DNA from: Nitrospira sp.
Lineage (GTDB): Bacteria > Nitrospirota > Nitrospiria > Nitrospirales > Nitrospiraceae
Assembly (NCBI GenBank): GCA_015904075.1
Contig: JABMDH010000045.1
Coordinates: 1 to 7,388, forward strand
Direction of reading: 5' to 3'
Length of the DNA stretch: 7,388 nucleotides
A program made the position numbers and the translations under genes. Shown in pieces: positions 1 to 6,843 of this stretch. Within the stretch, counting starts at the first letter, position 1; every line of letters begins with the position of its first letter. Under the pieces are notes generated by a model. That model did no database searches. It was not told where the DNA came from and saw only the letters and a program-made list of their open reading frames with translations.

Positions 1-155
1 AGGCGATGACGCAGTTGAATGAGCCGACGCTGTCCTTTGTGCCAAAGGTACTGACCCTGTTCGGGGCGCTCCTGGTGTTTTTGCCGTGGATGCTGAACCT
101 GTTGGCTACCTACACGGCCAATTTGCTGATCAGTATCCCGAACTATGTGCAGTAG
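1..155 (+). CDS. fliQ: Flagellar export gate protein FliQ, C-terminal part (5' end outside the window)
   Basis: The frame beginning at base 3 reads 50 residues to a TAG stop at 153-155. It carries the FliQ C-terminal pattern: an N-E-x-T-L-S-F-V-P-K stretch, then a hydrophobic helix containing F-L-P-W-M-L-N-L-L, and a short tail ending N-Y-V-Q. FliQ is normally about 89 residues with two membrane helices, so this is the second helix and the loop before it. FliQ is a small inner-membrane subunit that packs around FliP and FliR in the flagellar type III export channel. The position directly upstream of fliR is the usual one. The start lies outside the window, so first-helix integrity cannot be judged. 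Identification rests on motif recognition and gene order, and both agree. Confidence 0.9.
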   Translation, partial: AMTQLNEPTLSFVPKVLTLFGALLVFLPWMLNLLATYTANLLISIPNYVQ

Positions 156-227
156 CGGAGCGTAAAGCGCAAAACAGCATGACGTTCCCACAGTTGTGTT
201 TACGAGTTACGAGATACAAGCGGAGCT

Positions 228-232
228 AAGGG
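228..232 (+). promoter_or_regulatory. Ribosome binding site of fliR
   Basis: AAGGG lies 7 nt before the ATG at 240 and supports that start. The rest of the 84-bp spacer between fliQ and fliR (156-239) shows no terminator hairpin and no promoter I could support, so fliR is probably co-transcribed with fliQ. Confidence 0.55.
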
Positions 233-239
233 CATTTCA

Positions 240-1028
240 ATGGCGTTGACGCAGACAATCCAGATTCTCCTCCCTGAATTCCAGTCCTTTCTGGCGCTGG
301 TATCACGGATCGGCGGGTTGCTGGCCGCCTTGCCGATTCTGAGCGGGCGGACGGTTCCGATGAAAGTAAAGGTGGCGCTGGTGCTGGTGTTGGGAGCGGC
401 GCTGGCTCCGGTCATCCGTCTTCCCGCTGTGCCGTATGATCCTCTTGCGCTGGCCGGCGGGCTGATGGGCGAAATGGCGATCGGTCTGACAATCGGCCTG
501 GCCGTGCGGATGTTTTTCGGGGCATTGGAATTGGCCGGCGATTTGATCGGTGTGCAGATGGGGTTCGGCGTATTGCAGATCGTCGATCCGGCTACGGCGC
601 ATCATACGCCTATTATCGGTCAATTTTTTACGCTGCTGGCGTCGCTGGTATTTCTCTCGCTCAACGCCCATATGTTGATCGTCGCCGCCATTGTCTCCAG
701 CTATGACGCGATTCCGGCGTTCGGCGCCGCGCTGCCGGCGGCACTGGGTGAGGAGGTATTACGCCTCTCCCAGGAGATGTTCACAATCGGGCTAAAACTG
801 TCCGCCCCGGTGCTGGTCACCATCCTTGTCATCAATATTCTGCTGGCCATTCTTGGACGAGCGGTCAGCCAGATCAATGTCTTTGTCCTCAGTTTTCCCG
901 TGACCATCGCAGCCGGTCTGGCGGTATTGAGCTTGTCGATGCCGTTTACGATAGGGCTGTTCACTCGTGAGATCGAACGGCTCCAGTTTGTCATTGAGGG
1001 GATTCTCAAAATCTTAGGCCATGGCTGA
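240..1028 (+). CDS. fliR: Flagellar biosynthesis protein FliR
   Basis: This is a 262-residue, very hydrophobic protein of normal FliR length with about six predicted membrane segments (roughly residues 12-30, 40-60, 70-95, 125-150, 180-205 and 213-235). The conserved G-V-Q-M-G-F-G stretch followed by a D-P pair after the third segment is typical of FliR/SpaR/YscT proteins. FliR completes the FliP5-FliQ4-FliR1 channel of the flagellar export gate in the inner membrane and contacts FlhB. The ATG at 240 has an AAGGG ribosome binding site 7 nt upstream. The 3' end overlaps the start of flhB by 8 bp (ATGGCTGA), which suggests translational coupling. That fits the close contact of the two products, which occur fused in some other bacteria. 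No truncation or odd residues were seen. Confidence 0.95.
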   Translation: MALTQTIQILLPEFQSFLALVSRIGGLLAALPILSGRTVPMKVKVALVLVLGAALAPVIRLPAVPYDPLALAGGLMGEMAIGLTIGLAVRMFFGALELAGDLIGVQMGFGVLQIVDPATAHHTPIIGQFFTLLASLVFLSLNAHMLIVAAIVSSYDAIPAFGAALPAALGEEVLRLSQEMFTIGLKLSAPVLVTILVINILLAILGRAVSQINVFVLSFPVTIAAGLAVLSLSMPFTIGLFTREIERLQFVIEGILKILGHG

Positions 1029-2115
1029 CGAGAACGATAATAAGACAGAGAAAGCGACACCGAAGCGCAAAGAAGACGCGCGGAAGAAAGGTCAGGTGGC
1101 CAGAAGCCATGACCTGTCTACTGCGGCCATCCTGCTCGGCGGGATCGGATTCCTGGCGGCGCTGATACCGGCGGGTATGCAGCAGATGATCGAGATGACC
1201 AGGAATGGACTGACGATTTCGTTTCCTGAGGCCTTCCGGAACGGCGTCACGAGTGAAGAGATCTATACCGTCGTCATGGGCACCGGTGTCACGGTTCTCA
1301 CGATCAGTCTGCCGATTCTAGGCGCCATTCTGTTGATCGGGGGCGGGGCGTCTCTGGCGCAGACGGGATTGCTCTGGCGGGCGGAAGCGCTGCAATTGGA
1401 TTTTGCCCGTATCAATCCGTTGAAAGGGCTTGCTCGTATCTTCTCCCTGCGGTCAGTGGTCGAACTGATCAAGGGGTTGCTCAAGATTGCGATCATCACG
1501 GGTGTGGGGTTGTTCGTGATGCGGCATGACCTGCTCCAGCTGCCCGCGCTGATGGAATACGATATGGGGACTGCGCTGCATCTGGCCGGAAAACTTTCGC
1601 TCAAGACAGCTTTGGCGGTGGCCGGTGCAATCGGAGTCCTCGCCGGATTGGATTATTTCTATCAGCGGTATGAGTGGGAACGCAGTCTTCGTATGTCCGT
1701 ACAGGAAATCAAAGAAGAACATAAGTCCTCGGAAGGCGATCCATTGGTGAAGGGCCGGGTCCGTGCCGCGCAGCGCGAGATGTCCAGAAAACGCATGATG
1801 GCGGATGTGAAGACGGCGGATGTGGTGGTGACAAACCCCACACACCTGGCGGTGGCGCTCAAGTACGATTCGACAAAAATGGCGGCGCCGTTCGTGGTGG
1901 CCAAGGGTGCGGGTTTAGTGGCCGAGCGCATTCGGGAGTTGGCCCGACACCATGGTGTGCCGGTTGTGGAGAACAAATTCGTGGCCCGGACGCTCTTCAA
2001 GCTGATCGAGGTCGGGAAAGAGATTCCCGCGGATCTCTATCGTGCCGTGGCTGAAATCCTTGCATTTGTGTACCGGGCCCGGGGGGCGGCACCGGACGGA
2101 TTGGGAAAAGAGTAA
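1021..2115 (+). CDS. flhB: Flagellar export specificity-switch protein FlhB
   Basis: This 364-residue protein has normal FlhB length and architecture. It opens with a charged tail (T-E-K-A-T-P-K-R-K-x-D-A-R-K-K-G-Q-V-A-R-S) and has four membrane segments near residues 34-52, 84-110, 150-168 and 196-214. Next comes the conserved M-S-x-Q-E-I-K-E-E-H-K-x-x-E-G-D-P linker at about 225-241, then the cytoplasmic domain. The autocleavage motif N-P-T-H is intact at 272-275. By family knowledge, cleavage between Asn272 and Pro273 lets FlhB switch the export gate from rod/hook to filament substrates when the hook reaches full length. The ATG at 1021 lies inside the fliR 3' end and has only a weak AGG upstream, so translation probably depends on coupling to fliR. 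Nothing in the sequence looks damaged. Confidence 0.96.
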   Translation: MADENDNKTEKATPKRKEDARKKGQVARSHDLSTAAILLGGIGFLAALIPAGMQQMIEMTRNGLTISFPEAFRNGVTSEEIYTVVMGTGVTVLTISLPILGAILLIGGGASLAQTGLLWRAEALQLDFARINPLKGLARIFSLRSVVELIKGLLKIAIITGVGLFVMRHDLLQLPALMEYDMGTALHLAGKLSLKTALAVAGAIGVLAGLDYFYQRYEWERSLRMSVQEIKEEHKSSEGDPLVKGRVRAAQREMSRKRMMADVKTADVVVTNPTHLAVALKYDSTKMAAPFVVAKGAGLVAERIRELARHHGVPVVENKFVARTLFKLIEVGKEIPADLYRAVAEILAFVYRARGAAPDGLGKE

Positions 2116-2197
2116 GGACAGGGAAAAGCTCAGGGTGAGGTGACGTCGAGGTTCGAACACGCAGTCCTAACCTTGACCGCAGCCTTCTCAAACGATC

Positions 2198-4273
2198 ATG
2201 ACGACTAAAGTGGAACCGATTCAGCACGCATCCTTCATCAAGCACCCTGACATTGTTATGTCCGTGGGCGTCGTGGCCATTTTAATGGTCATGCTTCTGC
2301 CGCTGCCTCGATTTCTTCTCGACCTGCTGCTGAGTTTCGACATCACGTTGTCCGTGATCGTTCTGCTGGTCGGGCTGCAAGTACGGCGACCGATTGAATT
2401 CTCTGTGTTCCCCTCCATTCTGTTAATGATCACGCTCTTGCGGTTGTCGCTCAATATCGCGTCGACCCGTCTGATCTTGCTTCACGGCAATGAAGGGCCC
2501 GGCGCGGCAGGGGAAGTGATCCGTGCATTCGGCAATTTTGTCGTGGGCGGGAACTACACCGTCGGGCTGGTGGTGTTTGCCATTCTCGTTATCATCAACT
2601 TTGTGGTGGTTACCAAAGGCGCCGGTCGTGTGGCGGAAGTCGCCGCGCGATTTACCTTGGATGCGATGCCCGGGAAGCAGATGAGCATCGACGCCGATCT
2701 CAACGCCGGATTGATTAATGAAGCCGATGCGCGCCGCCGCCGCCGCGAGATCAACGAAGAGGCTGATTTTTACGGTGCGATGGACGGCGCCAGTAAATTT
2801 GTGCGTGGGGACGCGATCGCGGCCATCATCATCATTCTGGTCAACATTGTGGGGGGATTAGCGATCGGCATCCTGCAGCAAGGGATGAGTCCGGCGTTGG
2901 CGGCGCAAACGTATACGTTGCTGACGGTCGGAGAAGGACTGGTGGCGCAGATACCCGCGTTGATCGTGTCGACGGCGGCGGGCATCGTGGTGACGCGTGC
3001 CGCGTCCGACACCGATCTCGGCGGCGAAATGACCAGGCAGTTGTTGATTTCATCGAAAGCCGTCGGCACGGCCGCCGGGATCCTGCTCGTGCTCGGACTG
3101 ATTCCCGGTCTGCCACACCTGGCTTTTTTAGCGTTAGGGGCAGGCGTAGCCTGGATGGCCTATCGTCTGCATCAACAAGAGCAGACTCCGGCAGCGGTCG
3201 ACCAGGCTCCCGCTGTACCGAAGGCCGATGAGGGTTCAACGAAAGTTACCCCGCTCGACCTGATGGAAGTGCAGGTCGGCTACGGGCTCATCGGTCTTGT
3301 CGAAGGCACGCAGGGGACCGCGCTCTTAGACCGGATCAAAGGATTGCGGCGTCAGTTTGCGGAGTCCATGGGCTTCGTCGTCCCGCCAATCCATATTCGC
3401 GACAATCTCCAGCTACGACCCAATGAGTATGCCGTCATCCTCAAAGGGGTGCAAATTGCCAAGGCCGATGTCCTGCCCGGCCATTTGCTGGCGATCGATC
3501 CCGGTACCGGCCAGCGAGGTCTGGTGCAGGGGATTGCGACGAAGGAGCCGGCGTTTGGACTCCCGGCCCTGTGGGTGTCGGAAGATGCCCGCGAGCAGGC
3601 TCAGATGGCAGGGTACACGGTGGTCGATGCAAGTTCGGCGATGACGACGCATGTCTCTGAAATGATCAAGCGCCATAGCCATGAATTGGTCGGACGGCAG
3701 GAAGTGCAAGCGCTGCTGGATGACGTCGGGAAAGCCCATCCAAAACTGGTCGAGGAGTTGATTCCGACGTTGTTGCCGCTCGGCACAGTGGTGCGCATTC
3801 TCGGTAATCTGCTCAAAGAGGGGATTCCGATCCGCGATCTTCGCTCCATTCTGGAAGCCGTCTCCGATCATGCCGCCACGATCAAAGATCCCGATGTCCT
3901 CACGGAATTTGCGCGCCAGGCGCTGGCGAGGACGATTACCAAACAATATCAGTTGCCCGACGGTACGCTCCAAGTCATCACACTGGATCCGCAGCTGGAT
4001 CGGTCCTTGGCGGAACAAGCGGCGGTGCTCCCGCAAGGCGCATCCCTCAATCTCGATCCTGCGATGTCACACAAGCTCTTGAGCGGTCTCAAGCAGGCTG
4101 CTGAACGGGTGGCGGCTCGCGGGCAGCAGCCCATTGTGCTGTGCTCGCCGGCGGTTCGGCGCCACTTGCGGCGCTTAAGCGACCGTCTGCTCCATTCGGT
4201 GCCGGTCATGGGAACAGGCGGCCGTACTCCCGCAGGGCGCGTCTCTCAATCTCGATCCTGCCATGTCGCATAA
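2198..4273 (+). CDS. flhA: Flagellar export gate protein FlhA, frameshifted near its 3' end by a 199-bp duplication
   Basis: The reading frame gives 691 residues. Residues 1-672 are ordinary FlhA: about eight membrane segments in the first 330 residues, and the FHIPEP family region G-A-G-R-V-A-E-V...M-P-G-K-Q-M-S-I-D-A-D-L-N-A-G at about 141-171. F-V-R-G-D follows at 201-205; its Asp205 aligns by my count with Salmonella Asp208, implicated in proton-driven export. A linker leads to a cytoplasmic domain from about residue 350 that forms the ring binding chaperone-substrate complexes. Residues 673-691 (T-G-G-R-T-P-A-G-R-V...) are unrelated to FlhA and arise from a frameshift at the duplication junction near 4211. 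Removing exactly 199 bp restores a 698-residue FlhA ending at 4493, so the tail is a lesion or artefact. ATG 2198 is the first start after an in-frame stop at 2174-2176. No Shine-Dalgarno is visible before it. Confidence 0.9.
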   Translation: MTTKVEPIQHASFIKHPDIVMSVGVVAILMVMLLPLPRFLLDLLLSFDITLSVIVLLVGLQVRRPIEFSVFPSILLMITLLRLSLNIASTRLILLHGNEGPGAAGEVIRAFGNFVVGGNYTVGLVVFAILVIINFVVVTKGAGRVAEVAARFTLDAMPGKQMSIDADLNAGLINEADARRRRREINEEADFYGAMDGASKFVRGDAIAAIIIILVNIVGGLAIGILQQGMSPALAAQTYTLLTVGEGLVAQIPALIVSTAAGIVVTRAASDTDLGGEMTRQLLISSKAVGTAAGILLVLGLIPGLPHLAFLALGAGVAWMAYRLHQQEQTPAAVDQAPAVPKADEGSTKVTPLDLMEVQVGYGLIGLVEGTQGTALLDRIKGLRRQFAESMGFVVPPIHIRDNLQLRPNEYAVILKGVQIAKADVLPGHLLAIDPGTGQRGLVQGIATKEPAFGLPALWVSEDAREQAQMAGYTVVDASSAMTTHVSEMIKRHSHELVGRQEVQALLDDVGKAHPKLVEELIPTLLPLGTVVRILGNLLKEGIPIRDLRSILEAVSDHAATIKDPDVLTEFARQALARTITKQYQLPDGTLQVITLDPQLDRSLAEQAAVLPQGASLNLDPAMSHKLLSGLKQAAERVAARGQQPIVLCSPAVRRHLRRLSDRLLHSVPVMGTGGRTPAGRVSQSRSCHVA
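4012..4210 (+). repeat. 199-bp tandem repeat in flhA, first copy
   Basis: This segment matches the adjacent segment 4211-4409 at a constant offset of 199 bp with no gaps. By hand I count 19 mismatches. Eighteen are synonymous third-position changes (for example caa/cag, gcg/gcc, tca/tcg, cac/cat), and one is a second-position gcg/gtg change giving Ala versus Val. Both copies start with GG, so the junction has 2 bp of microhomology. This copy is in frame with the upstream flhA sequence and encodes residues of the last FlhA cytoplasmic subdomain, up to V-P-V-M-G. Confidence 0.93.
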
Positions 4274-4409
4274 GCTCTTGAGCGGTCTCAAACAGGCGGC
4301 TGAACGGGTGGCTGCTCGCGGACAACAGCCCATCGTGCTGTGCTCGCCGGTGGTTCGGCGCCACTTGCGGCGGTTAAGCGACCGCCTGCTCCATTCGGTG
4401 CCCGTCATG
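4211..4409 (+). repeat. 199-bp tandem repeat in flhA, second copy
   Basis: This copy is shifted by one base relative to the upstream flhA frame, since 199 = 66 x 3 + 1. It is in frame with the normal flhA end at 4493 and runs straight into it. The near-absence of amino-acid changes between the copies means this sequence was under protein-level selection after it separated from the first copy. It should therefore come from a functional flhA allele of a related lineage rather than from copying in place. Confidence 0.93.
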
Positions 4410-4493
4410 GGTCTCAATGAAGTGGATGCGTTGGTTCGTTTGCAATCACTGGATACCGTTCGAATCGATGGCGATCTGGCTCAGTTGTCATGA
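4263..4493 (+). pseudogene. Displaced 3' end of flhA (true C-terminus, out of frame)
   Basis: In this frame the sequence encodes 76 residues. The first 50 repeat the FlhA segment M-S-H-K-L-L-S-G-L-K...V-P-V-M-G already present upstream. The last 26 (L-N-E-V-D-A-L-V-R-L...D-L-A-Q-L-S) are the genuine FlhA C-terminus that the shifted gene has lost. The ATG at 4263 has no ribosome binding site and corresponds to an internal FlhA methionine. I therefore read this as the tail of flhA and not as an independent gene. The stop TGA at 4491-4493 lies just before flhF. Confidence 0.85.
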
Positions 4494-4496
4494 GGT
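4492..4496 (+). promoter_or_regulatory. Ribosome binding site of flhF overlapping the flhA stop codon
   Basis: GAGGT at 4492-4496 overlaps the TGA stop of the true flhA frame (4491-4493) and lies 5 nt before the flhF ATG at 4502. This arrangement implies coupling of flhF translation to full-length flhA. In the sequence as written, ribosomes on flhA stop 220 bp earlier at 4273, so that coupling would be lost. Confidence 0.6.
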
Positions 4497-4501
4497 AACA
4501 G

Positions 4502-5857
4502 ATGAAAGTCAAAACATTTCATGCCCTCACCATGCAGGATGCTATGCGGGCGATCAAGGAAGAGCTGGGGCCTGAGGCCATCATCCTCTCGTCGAAGGAA
4601 GTGCAACAGGGCGGCCGGATGCTTCGCGTATTCAATCGTCCTGTGCTGGAAGTCATGGCCGCCTCCGAACAGGATCCGTTGCGCCATGACGAGGCACCGA
4701 AACCCCTGGCGGAGTTGCCGCCTGTTGAGCCCCCGGCGCCGGTGTTGGATCCGGTGGTCAAGAGTTTCCAGGCGGCACTCAAATCTGTGATGGCGGCGAT
4801 TCACTCGCCGACTGAGTCGGCCGTTCCAGCGCCGGTTGCGTTGCCGAGGCAGGCAGCCGGTGAGAAGAGGACGCGGCATCGCCTGCAGCATCTTCGCGCC
4901 GAGCTGCGTGAAGTGAGCCGCCTGTTGGCGGAATCGTTGCCACCGGAAACCCAGTCGATAGAAGCGGAGAAACCGCCGGTCATCGCGCGGTTGTGCCGAT
5001 CCTTCATCCAGCAGGGGATGCGTCCATCGACGGCGGAGATGTTGGGCGATGATCTGCTGGAGAGGTTGGGGCCTGATGAGTGCCAGCACGAGGACGCGGT
5101 TGCAACGGCTCTTCAAGAGGCCATTGCCTGCCGTATCGGAATCAGTGGACCGATTCTTGGCAGGGAAGGCAGCCGTGCGATTGGCGTGATCCTCGGTCCA
5201 AGCGGGGCCGGCAAAACATCGATGGTCATCAAGTTAGCGGCGCATCACCGGATTGAACTGGGGCAGTCAGTAGCCGTGGTGACGTTTGATACCTATAGAG
5301 AAACGTCAGTCGATCAATTGCGCCAGTATGCGCGCACACTTGGTATCCCGTTCGCGGCTGCGCAGTCGCCGCAGCAGCTACACCAGGGGCTGCGCCGGTA
5401 TGGGCGGGCGGACGTGGTCCTTATTGATATGCCTGGCGTCGGACCGGAGGATGTGTCGTCTGCGGCGGAACTGCATCGGCTCATCGGCGAGGAATCTGTC
5501 ATGACGACACATGTGGTTCTTCCGGCATCGTCTCACGAAAGGGATCTGCATAGAGTCCTGGATCGGGTCAAGGATCTGCCGTTGTTGCGGCTGCTCTTTA
5601 CAAAGCTGGATGACACCGAATCCTTCGGGACCATCTTCGACGTGGCCCGTCATACCGGTCTGCCGCTTTCCTATTGGGGGGTTGGGCAGCGGATCCCGGA
5701 AGATATCGAACTCGCCTCGCCGGAACGTTTGGCGGAGTGTCTGATGGCGCAGCGGTATGTCGTCTCCCGCGCGCCCATGAGCCGGCCATCGGGGTCTCTT
5801 GGAGAGACACCTGTGCCGGAAGCAGTCGGGGCGATGTGCGCATCGAACGAATGGTAG
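4502..5857 (+). CDS. flhF: Flagellar placement GTPase FlhF (SRP-type)
   Basis: This 451-residue protein has three parts. The N-terminal region is M-K-V-K-T-F-H-A-x-T-M-Q-D-A...E-E-L-G-P-E-A-I-I-L-S, typical of FlhF. A variable Pro/Ala-rich linker spans about 62-100. The NG GTPase core starts near residue 145. The P-loop is G-P-S-G-A-G-K-T-S at 232-240 (Lys238). F-D-T-Y-R-E-T-S-V-D-Q-L-R is the FlhF form of the G2 region. G4 is T-K-L-D-D at 367-371, and W-G-V-G-Q-R-I-P-E-D-I serves as G5. The G3 motif at 309-314 reads D-M-P-G-V-G instead of the usual D-T-A-G, which is unusual. In the family, FlhF homodimerises with GTP at the cell pole and recruits early flagellar parts, and FlhG stimulates its GTPase. 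ATG 4502 is supported by the upstream GAGGT. Confidence 0.93.
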   Translation: MKVKTFHALTMQDAMRAIKEELGPEAIILSSKEVQQGGRMLRVFNRPVLEVMAASEQDPLRHDEAPKPLAELPPVEPPAPVLDPVVKSFQAALKSVMAAIHSPTESAVPAPVALPRQAAGEKRTRHRLQHLRAELREVSRLLAESLPPETQSIEAEKPPVIARLCRSFIQQGMRPSTAEMLGDDLLERLGPDECQHEDAVATALQEAIACRIGISGPILGREGSRAIGVILGPSGAGKTSMVIKLAAHHRIELGQSVAVVTFDTYRETSVDQLRQYARTLGIPFAAAQSPQQLHQGLRRYGRADVVLIDMPGVGPEDVSSAAELHRLIGEESVMTTHVVLPASSHERDLHRVLDRVKDLPLLRLLFTKLDDTESFGTIFDVARHTGLPLSYWGVGQRIPEDIELASPERLAECLMAQRYVVSRAPMSRPSGSLGETPVPEAVGAMCASNEW

Positions 5858-5861
5858 GAGG
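5856..5861 (+). promoter_or_regulatory. Strong ribosome binding site deciding the flhG start
   Basis: A perfect AGGAGG overlaps the last two bases of the flhF stop codon and sits 6 nt before ATG 5868. It is the best ribosome binding site in the window and fixes the flhG start at 5868. The same frame is open further upstream inside flhF (from a TTG at 5799), but no comparable signal is present there. Confidence 0.85.
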
Positions 5862-5867
5862 AATCTC

Positions 5868-6728
5868 ATGCAGAGCACGATAAGCCGTTTGGATACAGCC
5901 GTCATCGGTCGTGAGCTGTGTGACCCCGGCACACGCGTCATTGCCGTCTCGAGCGGAAAAGGCGGGGTTGGGAAAACCAATGTGGCGGCGAATGTGGCGG
6001 TTGCGCTCGCGCGATCGGGAAAGCGCGTATTGGTGTTGGATGCGGATATGGGATTGGGGAATTTGGATGTGTTGCTGGGGCTGGTGCCCCGCTACACGAT
6101 CGAAGACGTATTGTCGGGCGTACGCACGCTGGACGAGATTGCAGTGGAAGGTCCCGCAGGCATCCGTGTGCTGCCCGCCAGTTCCGGCGTACCGCATCTT
6201 ACGGCGTTGACCGACTCGCAGCAGATCATCATCCATGAGCAATTGGAGCAGCTTGCTGCCGGGATGGACGTGTTGCTGATCGATACCGGCGCGGGCATTT
6301 CATCCAATGTCACGTTCTTTGCGTCCTCGGCTCATGAAACGGTGGTGGTCGCAACGCCGGAACCCACGTCCCTGACCGATGCCTACGCCCTGATCAAAGT
6401 GCTGGCGCGTCAGTACCGGGAGCGGCATTTTAAAGTGCTGGTCAATCAGGCGAAAGGCCGTCGGGAAGCGGCGGAGGTATTCAGGAAGCTGGACCGGGCC
6501 ATCGACCAGTTTCTCCATGTGGCGGTCGAATATGTGGGGTATATCCCGCACGACGACTATGTGCCCTTGGCGGTCACCAGGCAAAAATCGGTGGTGGAAG
6601 CATTCCCGGACTCGCCGGCATCCCAGGCATTCATCAAGCTGGCAGAGCAAGTGATGCAGTGGCCCATGTCGGATATTCCCAAAGGCTCCGTCCAGTTGCT
6701 TTGGCAACGGGGACTGAAGGGCGCATAG
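5868..6728 (+). CDS. flhG: Flagellar number regulator FlhG (FleN/YlxH), MinD-like ATPase
   Basis: This 286-residue protein belongs to the MinD/ParA class of deviant Walker ATPases. The Walker A motif is S-S-G-K-G-G-V-G-K-T-N at 28-38, with signature Lys31 and Lys36. D-A-D-M-G-L-G-N-L-D-V-L-L-G at 58-71 is the FlhG form of switch I, and L-L-I-D-T-G-A-G at 136-143 is the Walker B/switch II region with Asp139. The last 30-40 residues could form the amphipathic membrane-targeting helix known from MinD/FlhG, but this was not analysed further. FlhG limits flagellar number by driving FlhF off the pole through GTPase stimulation. The N-terminal activator motif, D-Q-A-x-x-L-R in Bacillus-type FlhG, is degenerate here (L-D-T-A-V-I-G-R-E-L at 8-17). 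The gene follows flhF by 10 bp, the usual pairing. Confidence 0.93.
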   Translation: MQSTISRLDTAVIGRELCDPGTRVIAVSSGKGGVGKTNVAANVAVALARSGKRVLVLDADMGLGNLDVLLGLVPRYTIEDVLSGVRTLDEIAVEGPAGIRVLPASSGVPHLTALTDSQQIIIHEQLEQLAAGMDVLLIDTGAGISSNVTFFASSAHETVVVATPEPTSLTDAYALIKVLARQYRERHFKVLVNQAKGRREAAEVFRKLDRAIDQFLHVAVEYVGYIPHDDYVPLAVTRQKSVVEAFPDSPASQAFIKLAEQVMQWPMSDIPKGSVQLLWQRGLKGA

Positions 6729-6825
6729 GAACGATTGTGGGGTAAGCGGGTTCGGGAGATCGGAAGGCATGTGCAGACAGTACGAAACCGGTTATGAGAA
6801 ACGTGCAACTCCATTTCCCCATTGC

Positions 6826-6842
6826 GGAGGACTAGGAATTGC
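6826..6842 (+). promoter_or_regulatory. Weak sigma-54-like element upstream of fliA
   Basis: GG at 6829-6830 and GC at 6841-6842 are separated by exactly 10 bases, the spacing of -24/-12 promoters. The -12 box TTGCA (6839-6843) is perfect, but the -24 box matches only in the GG (AGGACT against TGGCAC). It lies 70-83 bp before the fliA ATG, in the only sizeable gap between the complete genes of the window. The purine-rich part could equally be a ribosome binding site, so this is a suggestion only. Confidence 0.18.
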
Positions 6843-6843
6843 A

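Noticed and set aside
3413..4036. Long minus-strand open frame (207 codons) opposite flhA
   Set aside because: It lies fully opposite well-conserved FlhA codons, is rich in Arg/His/Gln as expected for the antisense of GC-rich coding DNA, and shows no family motif.
4211..4273. Programmed ribosomal frameshifting to reach the true FlhA C-terminus
   Set aside because: There is no slippery heptamer or stimulatory hairpin, and a frame change at the junction would translate the repeated segment twice, which is not a sensible FlhA.
4263..4493. An independent small gene downstream of flhA
   Set aside because: All of its residues are explained as the second repeat copy plus the true FlhA C-terminus, and its ATG has no ribosome binding site.
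4481..5116. Minus-strand open frame (211 codons) opposite the flhF 5' half
   Set aside because: It is the antisense shadow of flhF, with biased Arg/His/Gln/Leu composition and no recognisable domain.
5799..5867. Upstream TTG start for flhG inside flhF
   Set aside because: ATG 5868 has a perfect AGGAGG at 6 nt spacing. The extra 23 residues are not FlhG-like and are just flhF read in another frame.
5378..6242. Overlapping minus-strand frames (200 and 214 codons) opposite flhF/flhG
   Set aside because: Both are antisense to genes with clear GTPase and ATPase motifs and overlap each other; neither has domain evidence.
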